Source: Priapulus caudatus (lineage: Eukaryota; Priapulida; Priapulimorpha; Priapulimorphida; Priapulidae). Taken from it: DNA of 28,564 bases. Made by a program: the position numbers and the translations under genes. The notes under the pieces were generated by a model. It ran no database searches and was not told where the DNA came from. It worked only from the letters and a program-made list of their open reading frames with translations. The DNA lies in contig NW_014577225.1 in assembly GCF_000485595.1 (NCBI RefSeq), positions 66,264 to 94,827 of the forward strand. The letters run 5' to 3'. Below are positions 1-12,200 of the stretch, in pieces. Within the stretch, counting starts at the first letter, position 1; every line of letters starts with the position of its first letter.

Positions 1-1479
1 CGTCTCCGTAACCGGGCCGTCGCGCCCGTCCCCCGAGCGTCCACGTGCACAGGCGTCCAACAGCGTGGTGGGGCACACAAAACATCTTTAACCGCTCCGC
101 GAGCGTTAGCGCGTTCACGACTATGATACGGTGAGTTGGGGGGGTAATCGCGCGAAAAACGACTGTGTGGGGATGTTCCGAAGGCCTGCGGCGGGGGGTC
201 AAAAGGTCAAACGGTTCAAGTAGGCTGCTAAACAGAAGGGGGAACATTCACCTCCCTTACCTTAGAGGGTTTATCAGGGGGAGGAGAACTGCACGCGAAA
301 TTGGCGGCAGCACGGTGGCGGAATCTAACAGGCTCGACCTAGGGCTCCGTGCTAGTCCGGTGTATAGCGAGTCCGAGAGGTGGTACGGCGCAGAGAAGGT
401 CGTCCATCAGCTGGTGCCCCCGACACATGGTTCACGGCTCACAGGTCAAGGTCAATGGGCACAGGGCTAGATTTACATTTCGCTTGAGGACAATGGGTCT
501 TGGACGGAGGGCGATTGGAAAACCTTTTGGGTTGTGTTCAAGCGTGACCTAGCATTTTTATGGCTTATATTTGAAAGGAACCCGCATGAAAATATGCCTT
601 TCGCCACTGACCATTGCGGAAGAGTAAGTGTGCGGACTAACCTTTTGACCCTCAAAGAGGAGGGTTAAAAATATAGAATATATAATAAAATTGACTGTTA
701 AGCAAAGGACTGAACTGCTTTTGCTATTATTAGTAGCCCATTTAGCCTGTGTCATGTGAGGCTACAGTTGCCACAGTCTTAATTGGGCCAAAGGCCCAAA
801 TGTTTGTCGTTGAACAAGGTTTACGCTCCTTAAAGTGCATATGAAGTTTTTCTAAAAGCAGTCTGTGCTAACTGGCAAGCGCCGGCAGGCACCTTGCCAT
901 GAATGATGGCCATCAGTGAACTGCTCGCGATGAGGCAAAAAACAGCAGGCAGGCTGCCCATGGCTGGCAACGCTTCTAATCATAATTGTTGGCCTGTGGC
1001 CAACACTGCCAATGCCACCTGTTAAACCGTCCAGCCAGCTGAGCAAAATTATCCCGGGCGGCTCGTGTCGTGAAGGATAGTACTAGTGGATTATTAGCGC
1101 TGTACGCTACTGTAAGGATTTCCAGGAACGATGCCAGTTGATTTATGTGACTTTAGCACCTTTGGCAGCCGCGCCATCCCCCCTCGCGTCGCAACTATAG
1201 GCCTATCTTGTTGTAAATTAGATTTTGATTATTCCGAGCATTCAATTCGACGCCGCATCTATTGAGGGGGCACGTAAAAATGCACTCCACTCGCCTTGGG
1301 TATTAGATTTTCTCTTTCTCATATACAATTCAACCGACGAGAGAGAGAGAAGTCTAGACTGGCCCCTCGTGCACACATTGACCCGATTTACCAGCGTATG
1401 CCGGACGTATCAAAAATTTGGTGAATTACGCCGTGCCGTAGCGTCGAATAAGTTATGGGTAAGGCGTTGTACTAGAATT
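1..1479. other. Non-coding stretch, nothing recognised
   Basis: I see no splice-supported exon or RNA gene. There are two small perfect hairpins with 3-nt loops, TTGGGCC-AAA-GGCCCAA (783-799) and GTTGGCC-TGT-GGCCAAC (988-1004), and an AT-rich patch near 665-690. Confidence 0.5.
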
Positions 1480-2410
1480 AAGAGGGCACGCTAAAGCACG
1501 CCTGAACGCACGCTGAAGTCACGCTAGTAGATATCCCGTCGTGAGTAGCGGCGAGGTAGCTCGAAAAATTTTGAGCTATGGCCTCAAAATTTTCCGGACG
1601 TATGTCCAGCGTATGGGCCCATACGTCCCGGCATACGCGGGCCATAAGTTGTCAGGTAAGTCTAAGCGATCCGCGTCTTTGACACACGCTTCACACACGT
1701 TCCTTACCTGTAAGTTAGCTCATAAGTCGAAATACGCTCGAGATAATGATCTAGCGGACACCAAAACTTATTTCTAACTTATGAGTAACGTGGCTTATGA
1801 ACGCTATGTGTAACTTAATCTGCGGCAACGCCATAAATTGACGCATGTAGGACGTATTTTGACGTGTTCCGGACGACCACAGAAACTTTACTGAACGTGT
1901 TTCTAACCTGTACTAGCTTATCCGTACTAATGCCGTTATTGGGGCAGCGTTTAGGGGAATTGGGGTATATAAAAATGGCTATTGGCATGTTGATACTGCG
2001 CCCCGGTGATTGTTGATACTGTCGATTGTTCTAGTGTGGTTATGATGAATGGCGTCGGGGGCAGGCCTTTTTTTCTATAAGGCCTACGACCACGCTGGAT
2101 ACGTCCGGCCGATACGCTGTCAGCGCGATATGGCATAAGTTAGACTATCGTTGCGCCTCAACGTTTTGAACGCCGGCGGATACACGCTAAGCATTCGTGC
2201 TGGTACTACAGTTATCTATAAGTTATCGAAAACGTTCCCTAATATTACGTTACTACATACGTTAAGTATGGAGCGTTCCAACCTCGTTATCATCACGCTA
2301 TGTATACGAGCGCGCCAAAAATTTGAAAAAAGGACATCGGATAGTTCAGCGTATACCTAGCGTTTTAGCCGGAAATTTGATACGGTCCCGGACGTAACGC
2401 TGGCTAAAAA
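1480..2410. repeat. CpG-rich stretch of degenerate ~11-bp words
   Basis: The sequence can be cut into units of about 10-14 bp beginning AACG, ACG or AACTTAT, such as AACTTATGAGT, AACGCTATGTGT, ACGCATGTAGG and ACGTGTTCCGG. A clearer short array (GCACGCTAAA, GCACGCCTGA, ACGCACGCTGA, AGTCACGCTAGT) opens it at about 1486. It includes a perfect hairpin AAAATTTTGAG/CTCAAAATTTT (1565-1593) and the 16-bp palindrome CGTATGGGCCCATACG (1610-1625). No protein is supported. Confidence 0.5.
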
Positions 2411-2429
2411 TCGTCAATGGTGATGACAG

Positions 2430-2715
2430 GGCCATAAGATAAAGAGAGGAGAGAGTAGTAAATTGTAGACGGGGACAGGGAAAACGGTGATTACGGTGTG
2501 TATGCGAGCCTGCGGGAAACGGGGTACAATTAGGCTGTGCGAGATGTTGTGCAGGGGGTGGGAGGTGGGAGGCAGGGGGAGGGAGGTCGAAGGCAGGGGG
2601 AGGGAAGATGCGAGGTTAAGGGGGGAAGTGAGAGGCAAGAGGAGTGAAGTGGGAGGCACAGGGGGAGGGAGGTGGGACGCAGCGTGGGGAGGGAGGTGGG
2701 AGAGAAGGACTCCCC
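2430..2715. repeat. Polypurine, G-rich minisatellite-like tract
   Basis: The plus strand is mostly A/G with many GGG and GGGGG runs; phrases such as GGGAGGCAGGGGGAGGGAGG recur with variation at roughly 20-70 bp spacing. It could form G-quadruplex or triplex structures. The Gly/Arg and Pro/Leu/Ser frames reflect composition. Confidence 0.75.
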
Positions 2716-3499
2716 GCCCCCTCTAATTAAACTTGAGATCCATGGCTCATATGTTGAAATCTTTTATAGATAGAGATAAAATAGATAGCTGTGAATCTAT
2801 GACACAAATTCGAAGTGAAAGGCAAGTATCATTTAATAAAATAAACCAAAATCGCATGGGGGGGAGATAGTGAGGGGCGTGTCCTAACAATGATGTGTAG
2901 CGCCAACTGCGTATTCTGCATATTCTGCGCCTGAACAAATGTGTCACTACGCACGACTGAAATTGTACGTTCATAACCGTAGCAACAGACCCCAGATGAG
3001 CCCAGACGCTGTGCGGCTGTTGTTATCTAAACTGGTCAAGCGTTTTCTATGATTTGTGTCTTTACTATCTATATAATTTGAGTCTTATATAAGTTTTAAT
3101 TTCTTTTTATTTATTTAATGAATCCCTATAGGTAAATTAAATGTGTAAATTGTGGAAGTTTAGGAGTACACATTCATTAATTGATACTTTGGGACATGTA
3201 GATGAGTACATAAACATTGTGTATATATTTAAAACTTATTCAGTTTGCTTCATTTGCACGTCCTTGTTTTTATTAAGATTTATCTGCCCACGTTGGGTGC
3301 ACGTTTATACTTTTTGCAAATAGGAAAGTCATTAGGTTGCAATCTGCCAACAACTGGTCTTCCAGGTCAAATAAGTGAGTGGAAAAGTATATATATCGTA
3401 ATGGCACCACAGATATTATGTCACCAGGGCTTTCAGAGAATAGCAATGCACAATGAAGTCCACATAAAACCTCATTCTGTTATGGCGGTTTTCTGTTTT

Positions 3500-4055
3500 T
3501 CAGCTCACCTTGACATCGTCAAGATGAGCTATTGCCATGGGGTGTCGTACGTCCGTCCGTCCGTCAACATTTTGCTACGGTCAATGATAACTGGAGAACC
3601 GTTTGACCCACATGTTTTCAATTTCATACAGTTGTTACTCCTATTGGAGAGATGTGAACGTCCATTTTGGAGCACACCAGTTGACCCTATCTTTCGAGCC
3701 ACGCCCACTTTTTGGCAAAAAATGGCAAATGGCCATAAGTCAGTTCAGGTTCAACGGATTTTGCTTCATTTTTGGTATGTGGAATGAATACGGACTGGCC
3801 TCAAAACATATCACAGGGGTTTCGATATTTTTTTTAGAATTATGCAAATTAGGTAGATTTTGGCAGTTTTACTATGCATTTCAGTGCCTATGGTCAACGA
3901 TAGCTCAAAAACCGTTTGACCCACGTTTAAAATTGCATACAGTTGTTACTCCTATGGGAGAGATTTGAACGTCCTATTTTGGAGCACGCCAGTCAACTTA
4001 CTTACAAGCCACGCCAACGTTTTGGCAAAAATGAAAATGGCCATATCTATAGATT
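3500..4055. repeat. Hairpin-headed interspersed repeat with a block repeated at 313 bp
   Basis: AGCTCACCTTGAC (3502-3514) and GTCAAGATGAGCT (3518-3530) form a 13-bp hairpin with one mismatch, followed by (GTCC)n at 3551-3564. A block from AACCGTTTGACCCAC through CATACAGTTGTTACTCCTAT, GAACGTCC, TTTTGGAGCAC and GCCACGCC to TTTTGGCAAAAA and ATGGCCATA occurs at 3597-3736 and again from 3910 (spacing 313 bp). This kind of hairpin plus GTCCGTCC head is common in marine-invertebrate repeats. The frames 3245-3787 and 3603-3968 are repeat sequence. Confidence 0.7.
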
Positions 4056-5904
4056 CTTTCGATTTTGTTAAATTTACGCTCTACCTCTACCTAAATCATA
4101 CCTGCGTGTAATATTGTGTTTTAGATTCTTCGTTACAGTAATTTGACTGGAATATTTTATTGCTTTTATTTGCGCAATAATCGAAAACCAAAATGGCGAT
4201 CATTTAGGCGTAGCGCCCATCTCTCGCCCAGATTTCAGACTTTCAGATCTGAAACATTTATTTTCGCATCAAACTAACCCTGAAACAAACAGTGAAATAT
4301 TCTATTAGTATAAAACAGCGGAATAAGGACATTTGATTCACATTTCGGTCTGGTCATAATGAAACCAACTTGCCCAAATTTTAAATATCATCTCCCTCTT
4401 CTATCACACCCAAGGCGAGCTATAGTGTCATTGACACTTTCATTAGTGTATGTTAAGTTTATTATTATGTATTTTCACTTACAATATTCACGTGTTAATC
4501 ATATGGTTCCATATGGTTATATGCAAGTGTAATTTATTATTGTGACTATACTATGCAAATTAATTCATATTTAAAGTTTAAAGTTATAAAAGGAAAGACG
4601 AACGTACATGAAAAGCACACACTACATTTAAGATTGAATGTGAAGTAGTGCAACAGAATATCACGTATCTGACGTTACAATGGTTTGAACCCAAATTTAG
4701 ATGTAGGGTTGTTTCTCATGTTCGCGTGGTCATTTTTTAGACAGACACATGAACAAGTGAACAGCATGTACAACTTGTTCAGTACGATTAAGGCCAAATA
4801 ATGAATTCCATTTTTCTGCTCAGTTCTGTGTGTGCGACATTTTTACACCATGAGCACATAAATTACAGTTTATGTGATCATGGTGATATATTTTGAACGA
4901 TAGTTATTTTTATAGTAGAGGCTGTTATGATGAATAGTGATTGTGTGATCTGAAAATGCCACAATGGCTGAGGAATTCATGCACAAGTATATCAAAGATG
5001 TGTACCATTTTGTCTTATTTGTGCAGTAAATAAATATTTGTTTTGTAGTACCGTAATACAATACATACAATATGTAATGTTGACCGAATCAATTTCATTA
5101 ACGTTTTCATTTGCAGGCGTTATTTCTTCACAATTAGATATGTATGTTGTCTATAGCAATGCCGTAAACAAGTAATCTCGTAGACAAGTATGAACACGAG
5201 CAAAGATGCCTTGTATAATGAAATAACATGAGCTTCAATTTGCTCTCACAAACCTAGTTGCTTTGGTTTATAAATTCAAAAAAACGGCAATAATAAATAC
5301 ATATATATAAACGGCTTGCTTAGTGCATATCATAATCTCAGTGACTATTGCAAAAAGAAATACCCTGTTTTCCGTGGCACTCGCAGTTGTTGGTCTGTAA
5401 CTACTAACCCCAAAGTTTCCAATACACATGACCATTTGCTGCACATCCTTTTCCCCGCAGACGATTTCGGACGTTTACAATAGTATGAACAGCCTAAGAT
5501 TCTGCCAACAACGTGCCCACTTGCAACCTGTGACGACTTTAAGTTCAGTGCTACCATTTTCATCTCTATACACAATCGGAGACAAACGTCGATTCATGTG
5601 AACACTTCCGTTTAACGAAAGCTCACAAATTCTGTGCAACACCCGCTGCGAGCGAATGAACGATACACTTGGCCATCGACCACCTAGTGCTCACACACGC
5701 CTTGCACATTTCCTGCAACGCAGGTGCTAGGTGTGAATAGAGAGTGCCAGTGCATGGGCAGGTCCACTACACATCAACTGTCTGTTGCAACCGTGCAGTT
5801 TTACCTCCCATCGCGGTAGCTCTCTTCAACGACCTAGGAGCTATGCGAGTGTGTCGGTCGCATGCGCCGCAGCCTTTACGGGAGTGGTGTCTGCTGCGTG
5901 GGTC
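4056..5904. other. AT-rich intergenic sequence and probable FSIP1 3'UTR
   Basis: No coding signal is recognised. The part next to 5952 should hold the FSIP1 3'UTR. No canonical AATAAA on the minus strand is evident within about 900 bp of the stop; a TATAAA variant (plus TTTATA) is at about 5267-5272. Confidence 0.4.
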
Positions 5905-6113
5905 TGGGTGAGACATAGCCACTCAGGGCTGGTTTGCTTCTCTGGGCTAGTTTATGGCACTGGGCTGGTCTGTGGCTCTAGGCTGGTCAGTGGCTCTGGG
6001 CTGGTCAGCCGCTCTAAGCTGGTCTGCAACTCTGGGCTGGTCTGTGGCTCTAAGCTGGTCTGTGCTTCTGGGCTGGTCTCTGGCTCTGGACTGGTCAGTG
6101 GCTCTGAGCTGCT
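5905..6113. repeat. 18-bp coding minisatellite in FSIP1 exon 9
   Basis: On the plus strand the unit reads approximately CTGGTCTGTGGCTCTGGG, repeated about ten times with substitutions but without frame-breaking indels. In the minus-strand frame each unit is one hexapeptide of form T-S-(P/L)-E-x-(Q/L/E). The array continues about two units past the FSIP1 stop codon. The long plus-strand frames here (ALGWSV and similar) are by-products of an 18-bp period, which leaves every frame open. Confidence 0.85.
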
Positions 6114-6294
6114 GTTTTGACTCGCGTCTAGGCAAGTCGCCACTTCACATTCGTCGTCAGGATCACCTGTCCGCGAAGGTGCGGGGCTCTCTCCCGGCGG
6201 AACCCGGTAGAGGGACTTTGCTTCCCTCAACAACTTCTGCAGGACGTCGTCTGGCAGCGACGTGTGACTGCTGCGAATGCTCACTTGAGACGAT
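5952..6294 (-). CDS. FSIP1: FSIP1 exon 9 (last coding exon, hexapeptide repeat)
   Basis: Completes codon 470 and encodes residues 471-583 plus TAA at 5954-5952. The acceptor is CCTCTATTCCAG|ATCG in phase 2. LPDDVLQKLLREAKSL is a second copy of the short helix motif in exon 8. From about residue 537 the protein becomes seven full TSPEPQ-like hexapeptides and one partial unit, encoded by an 18-bp tandem repeat. The extreme C terminus is thus low-complexity and unlike other family members. The stop lies within the repeat array, so the end of the protein may differ between alleles. Confidence 0.82.
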
Positions 6295-9200
6295 CTGGAA
6301 TAGAGGTCACTATTAGCGTTCTAGTGAAGTTTAAGCAGAAGTCCACAGTACGTCTAATGTCACTGTATCTGTCGCGAGGGGTTTGTCACGTTTTAAGTTG
6401 CCGGTTTACGCCATACGCGCCCCCCATTTTGTAGCAACCGTGCGTTGATACCATGCTGTATTTTTTCATGCACAGAAATGGTGCCAAACAGGTCGCGCAA
6501 CTGGACGTTCACAAATAGCAGGCAACTGACACCAGTGATGGACTCTCATCATCTATATGGGCGATGGAATCAAACTGAAACTGTTCACACTCCTCCAGCA
6601 GTTTGTCTAAAGTTGCTCTCGGCAGGGGAGTCACAATTTCCTAAGCAAAGAAGCAACACAACGTTTTTATCTGTTCAAAATGCCCAAGGAACCGATTGCA
6701 TGGCAGTTTGACAATAAGAGTTCATTAAAAATCTAATACTCGAGAAAAGTGAATGATCGTTTAAAATCCCAAGTAATTCAGTTTTTACTTCCTTACCTAT
6801 ATTTATTACTTCAATTTCATTACCTTTACTGCATTTCGAAGGTAGAAATTAACCCAATATGGTATTATTTTTAATAATTTTGATCATGCCAGTAATCCAA
6901 AATAATAATGATCATGGAAGCATTTCCAACAATTCAGATTATACTGAAGCACTGGTGATAATTTTGTTTATCTAAACTTCGCACTTCTAAATATAGCTGC
7001 GTCCAGTTTCAGGAGAATTCCCTCGGATTCGTAATCGCATCCGAACAACCCACTCTTCCGATTTCCACGCGGGAAGCATCCTCTAAGATCGCATGCGTCG
7101 CCCCTGCTTACCGTAGGTTCTTGCAGCTTCAGCAGCCTGCGCTCCAGCTCGGCCAGCGCGCGTTTCTGCGTGTCGTACTGCTCCTGTAAAACGAGCGCAC
7201 TCTCTCGCTCCAACCGCACAGATCCCCCGCCTGCCGACTGCTGGCTGGCGCACGAGGAGACCGACTTGTGCGAGCTGCTGGCCTGCAAGACACGTCAACG
7301 ACGCTTGCATTACAGACGACGCGGCGGCGTTGTCTAGCGCAGAGCTTCTTAAAATGTTTCGGCGTCATTCACCCTCGAGTCTTTACTCCTTCACCCGAGA
7401 CTAAATTTCCTTATGTTTTTGGTAATTCTATCCTGTAGTTTCATTCACCCAGAAATAATTTCATTCACCCGTGGGTAAACCATTCACCAGTTTAAGAAGC
7501 AATGGACTCTAGCGGAATCGTGTCGGCGTTAGGCCAAGCACTATACCGACACACTCAGCGACCGGCAGATATCTAAAGATTACTGTCTAGCGTGTCTGCT
7601 CCGTCGATGTGCTACTTTCGTCAGAGATCGCTATCGCTGCTGGTCACTCGGCAATTTCTCTAATGTTTTATATTATCGACGACAATTGAAACAATTGCCA
7701 ATTACTGCTGCCGCCAACGAAAATCGCCCAGTTTGTAAGATTTCATGGGACTTTTATTTATATTTCGTGCGCGTTGACTGCTGATTCAAAGTCCATTTAA
7801 TTGACACTAATAGTGGAAGAATATACAGCCAAATCTGTATATAAGAGTACCTGAATGACCCCTCCCCCCTAGGTTTCCCTTTCTCTGGAGGCAAACCCCA
7901 AGTGTCCCTTATATATACAGGGGCCTGTTCTATCTACGGATGTCTGCTAACACAGGTTTTACTGTACATGTCTTGGGAGGAGTGTAGAGGATGTACATAT
8001 CGCCTGAAAGTCTTCAGCAGACAACATATTCTGTAGCTGCATGTCAATGTCTAGCAATGCCTGTAGCTGTTCATGGTCCAGCGAGTACCCTTCTCCATCT
8101 CTCATTGCAATGCATGCTTCCATATCTTCTGCCACCTGAAGCAAGTGAAAGCCACTCGCTGCGTATTTACTTGCGTGCGAATCGGGATTTAAAATCTAAT
8201 AATACGATTACATTAGGTGTTGTCATTATTCTGTTAGAAACCTTCACGTGCTTCATCGCGTTTCGTTTGACAGCTGATATTAACTTGAGATGTGATCATT
8301 TGAAAAAGAAGGAGGCAAATGTAAAATTATAGGAGACTGCAGCACATCATACACTATAGGCATCTATAACCTTTCTTACAGAAAGTGATTCTTCGTTGTT
8401 ACTCTGTAGTAGATCCTCCACTCGCTTCTTTTCATCATCTGTCATAGCAACAATGCTAGCAGCATCCCCTGCAAGCTGCAAAAGAAATGTACAATGATGA
8501 TGAGGAACATGATGGAATGCATGTCAATGTAAACAAGTCTGAAACGAGGTCTCATTACTTATATTATCAATTACCCATTTATTATCACTCGAGTTACTTA
8601 ATTTATCATCTGATCAATATTTCGTTTTTTGGTTCATTACCCAAACTTGCTTAATTAAAAGTTAAATCCTTCCCGCGCCTTCATACGCATAGCCCATAGC
8701 TACATGGCGCATGGGGCAGTGCCTATCTCCATTTCAGTAACCCTGAGGCCCCGCAGCTGTTTTCACAGTAAATGCTACAGTAGGGGGTTAGTCCACTGGT
8801 AGCACTGCGAGTTAACTTGCCACACTCTATCTCTATTTGCTGAATGCTAAGCAGAGAAGACGTGTGTACCATTTTTCAAGTCTTTGGTATGACACGGCCG
8901 GGAGTTGAACTCCCGACCTTCCACATACGAGGCGAGCACTCAACCATTGAGACATCGCAGTGGTACTTAAAAAACTTGCTTAATTACAACATGAAATCTA
9001 TCACACATATACTTGTCTTTGAATAAATCTTCCTAGATTAATTATTTTAATTATCGGGGATTTAATTACTCACAGGCCATTAATAGCTCAGTACGTTCGG
9101 TCACTAGATAGCTTACTTGGATGTTTCTTCTGATGAAGGAATCGTTACTGCTTTTTCTTTTGCGCCTGTCGGCATCTTCATCATTCACACTGCCTTCTCC

Positions 9201-12200
9201 TGCACCTAAAAAAATGATGTGGCAACATAGCAGCAATAACCAGAGGTAGGTATCTTTACCCATCCCGAACAATGAGACACAATGTTCTGCTATTCAATTA
9301 AAAATCCATTCATATAATTCATGAAGCCATTGAATAGACTGCACGTGGTTGGTGTATTTACATTAGATCAATGTGAACCGTGTGCAACTGCTATTGTACT
9401 TATATTCTGTATAGTTTCTCCCATCATTTTAATTAGTATATAATATGAGCCTGCAGAGTACAGTACATATTGATCCTTCTGAAATTTCCACTTTCGAACA
9501 TGTGTGTAAACAGTACTTTTTCAGCACATGCAATGCTGCATAGCTTATATGTATTTACTACACGTTCACCCCCACGCACAGCATACATACAGCTTATGTA
9601 AATTGTGTGAAGATCTTAGTATATAGATACAGCCAGTGGTGGCACTAGTTTAGGTAGTGGCACTAGTTTAGGTAGTGCTACTTTACATTAGCTTGAATTA
9701 TTTATTTGGATTTTTACCATCTTTTTCCTTCTTTATTTTAATTCATTTAAATGAGATTTTTCCTTAAAATTTGGCACTCCATTCAACATTGTGGCCCAGG
9801 TAAATGCTAGTTTGCCTGTATTATGGAAGGCAGTTAATCTTTGGACTTACCTATTACTTTCATGTCAAGGTCGTCATTCTTTTGTCTGGATTCCTCAATA
9901 ACTTGAGTTTGAAAGACTGGTGTAATTGTTGGATCTAGATAGTCACTTTCTCCACCCTCCATTTCTTTAGGATTTTCAAAATGAATGTAGTTGAAACAGT
10001 GAAACATGAGAAATGTTAAACACACCACAATATTGATACGACACCATTAGCACTCGATCGAAAAACCAAATAGCTTGCTGAAAATGTGTGTAAAAGAAAT
10101 AGGCCTATCACATGCATTTAATATTAACTCATGCAACTTAAAGTCATCCTAGATTGATAGATTATCTCTCAATGAATACCCATTTTCCACTAACTGGTCA
10201 TTTTTAACAACATGAATACAGGTGATAGGCATGGGCATGGTTGTGTGTTTCGCTCTGTGTTTGGATCATTAACACAAATATCATACAGATCACATGGATC
10301 TAACGATTTTGTTTGTTTTGGGGGATTGAGATTGATCCAAACCAGGATTCCTGGAATACTTTATCCTGCTGACAAGGTGGGTTCAAGCAGACCAAATATG
10401 GCAGCCCATGAAAACCATATGGCATGCCCACTGAAACCAGTCACCAGTACTTTCTAGTTATGAACCATCCTATGATAGGACACACTTGAGACCACACCAG
10501 TTTGAGTTACATTCACATTTTCCTTGGGCTGATCCAGATAAAGTGATAGGATAACCAGATGGGACCGTCCTAAAGAAACATGCCCATGAAATTAAACAAC
10601 CTATGCAAACTCGAATTTATTCTTTACATTTGTTCTACAGATCATCGCTAACCTTCGTTGTTTCTATCACATAGGCTGGGAGATTTTGCTTGATCATCCT
10701 CGCAAGTTGCAACTGCCATGAAGTTGTGTTTCTCTCTCTCTGCCACCGAATCTCTCCTGTTGGAATTGTTCAGATTGTCTAATTGTTGCCGCAGTCTCTC
10801 TACCAACTTCTTTGTCTCATGTTTAACCTTTTTCTCACGACTGATTTTACTTGCTAATATTTTATCAAGCCTCTGCATCCTCAGAATGGGTTCGCGCAGT
10901 TTAGGATCAGAGATTGATACATCTTTCAGTAGTCTCTCGTAGATGCCACTGCTCTTTGAGGTATCTGCGTGAGCATGACTATAAGTTCTCTCCGATTTGT
11001 CAGAAGCTTGCTTGTTGTGATGTTCATCACCAGAATCCGAAAATGAGTGTGCAAGCGGGTCGGTGTCATGTGTTGTACTGTCAAATGGGATGTGTCTTCC
11101 TACTAGATTATTTCCTTCCTGCAATATACTTACGAGATTAGATCATAACTGCAAGATGCAATAAATGTCTGTACTTGCAACGTAATGAGAAGCGAGAAGA
11201 TAACTTGCATATTGCTAGCGTAACCCTAGTCAGCTCTAGTACTATATAGCCCGCGTACATTGACTGCCACAGGCCGGTCGCTGCTGCCTGCGGCAGTCAA
11301 TGTACGCGGGCTATAGTATAGTACTAGAGCTAGCGTAACCCCAGCTCTACCTGTGTAGCCCTTCGCTTAGGTACCTACATTATCATGATTAATGTCAGGC
11401 CCGTATAGCCAGGGGGGGTTCGGGGGGTTCGCACGACCCCCCCCCCCGAGCAAAAAGAAAAAATATATAATTTCCATTTGAATATTTGCAAGAATTTCAC
11501 CTCAGGTATGCACCAGATCGCTCCATTTTAGTGTAATAATTGCAAAATCTCCATCGTAATAATTCAAAAATCCACACGTACCCTCCCCCTGCTCGGTCGC
11601 TATATATATACTCGATCCCTCGCTCGGTCGCTTCGCGCCCTCACAAATTTCCAACATTTAAAAACGAACCCCCCCACCTAATATAAAGCTGGCTACGGGC
11701 CTGATTAATGTAACCTAAGCTAGATTATCCCTACTACTACTACTATAGTACGTGAAGTATGTACGACTATGAGACCCACGTAGCTCTCCTCTTCAGCTCT
11801 ACCGCACTCCGCAGGCCTGTACCGCAGCCAAGGGGGCGGTATTTTATTTATTTATTTATTTAATGACGGTAGGCCTACATTTCTTATAATATTATTATTA
11901 CTATTACTATTACTATTAGGCCTAGTACTAGTAGGTATTAATGAATAATGTCAACATGAGCTGGCAAGCTCCTCACCGTCAGTGTAGAGTACCGTACGTA
12001 ACTCCCACGAGGCTTAAAATCACGAACCTGATGATAATGATCAGTTGGTTCCGGAGACAGCACTTCGAATGATCCAGAGCAGTTCGATGTCATTTTTACA
12101 TTACCAGAACTGGGTAGGCCTCCAGAGGAATGCCCGAGTGATATAGAGCCGTCAGGTCTCGACCGCGATGGTGAAGCCGCAGCTCTCGTGATATCTTCCA

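Noticed and set aside
3245-3968. Overlapping plus-strand frames of 180 and 121 codons
   Set aside because: They run through two diverged copies of a 313-bp-spaced repeat and its (GTCC)n head; the shared peptide pieces are translated repeat DNA.
5785-6316. Long plus-strand frames (GLVCGS... and ALGWSV...) and a second minus frame over the exon 9 repeat
   Set aside because: An 18-bp period keeps all frames open; only the minus frame joined to FSIP1 has splice and family support.
8888-8965. Functional tRNA gene on the minus strand
   Set aside because: B box and T arm are good, but the acceptor strands do not pair and the anticodon stem is broken, so a SINE head or pseudogene is more likely.
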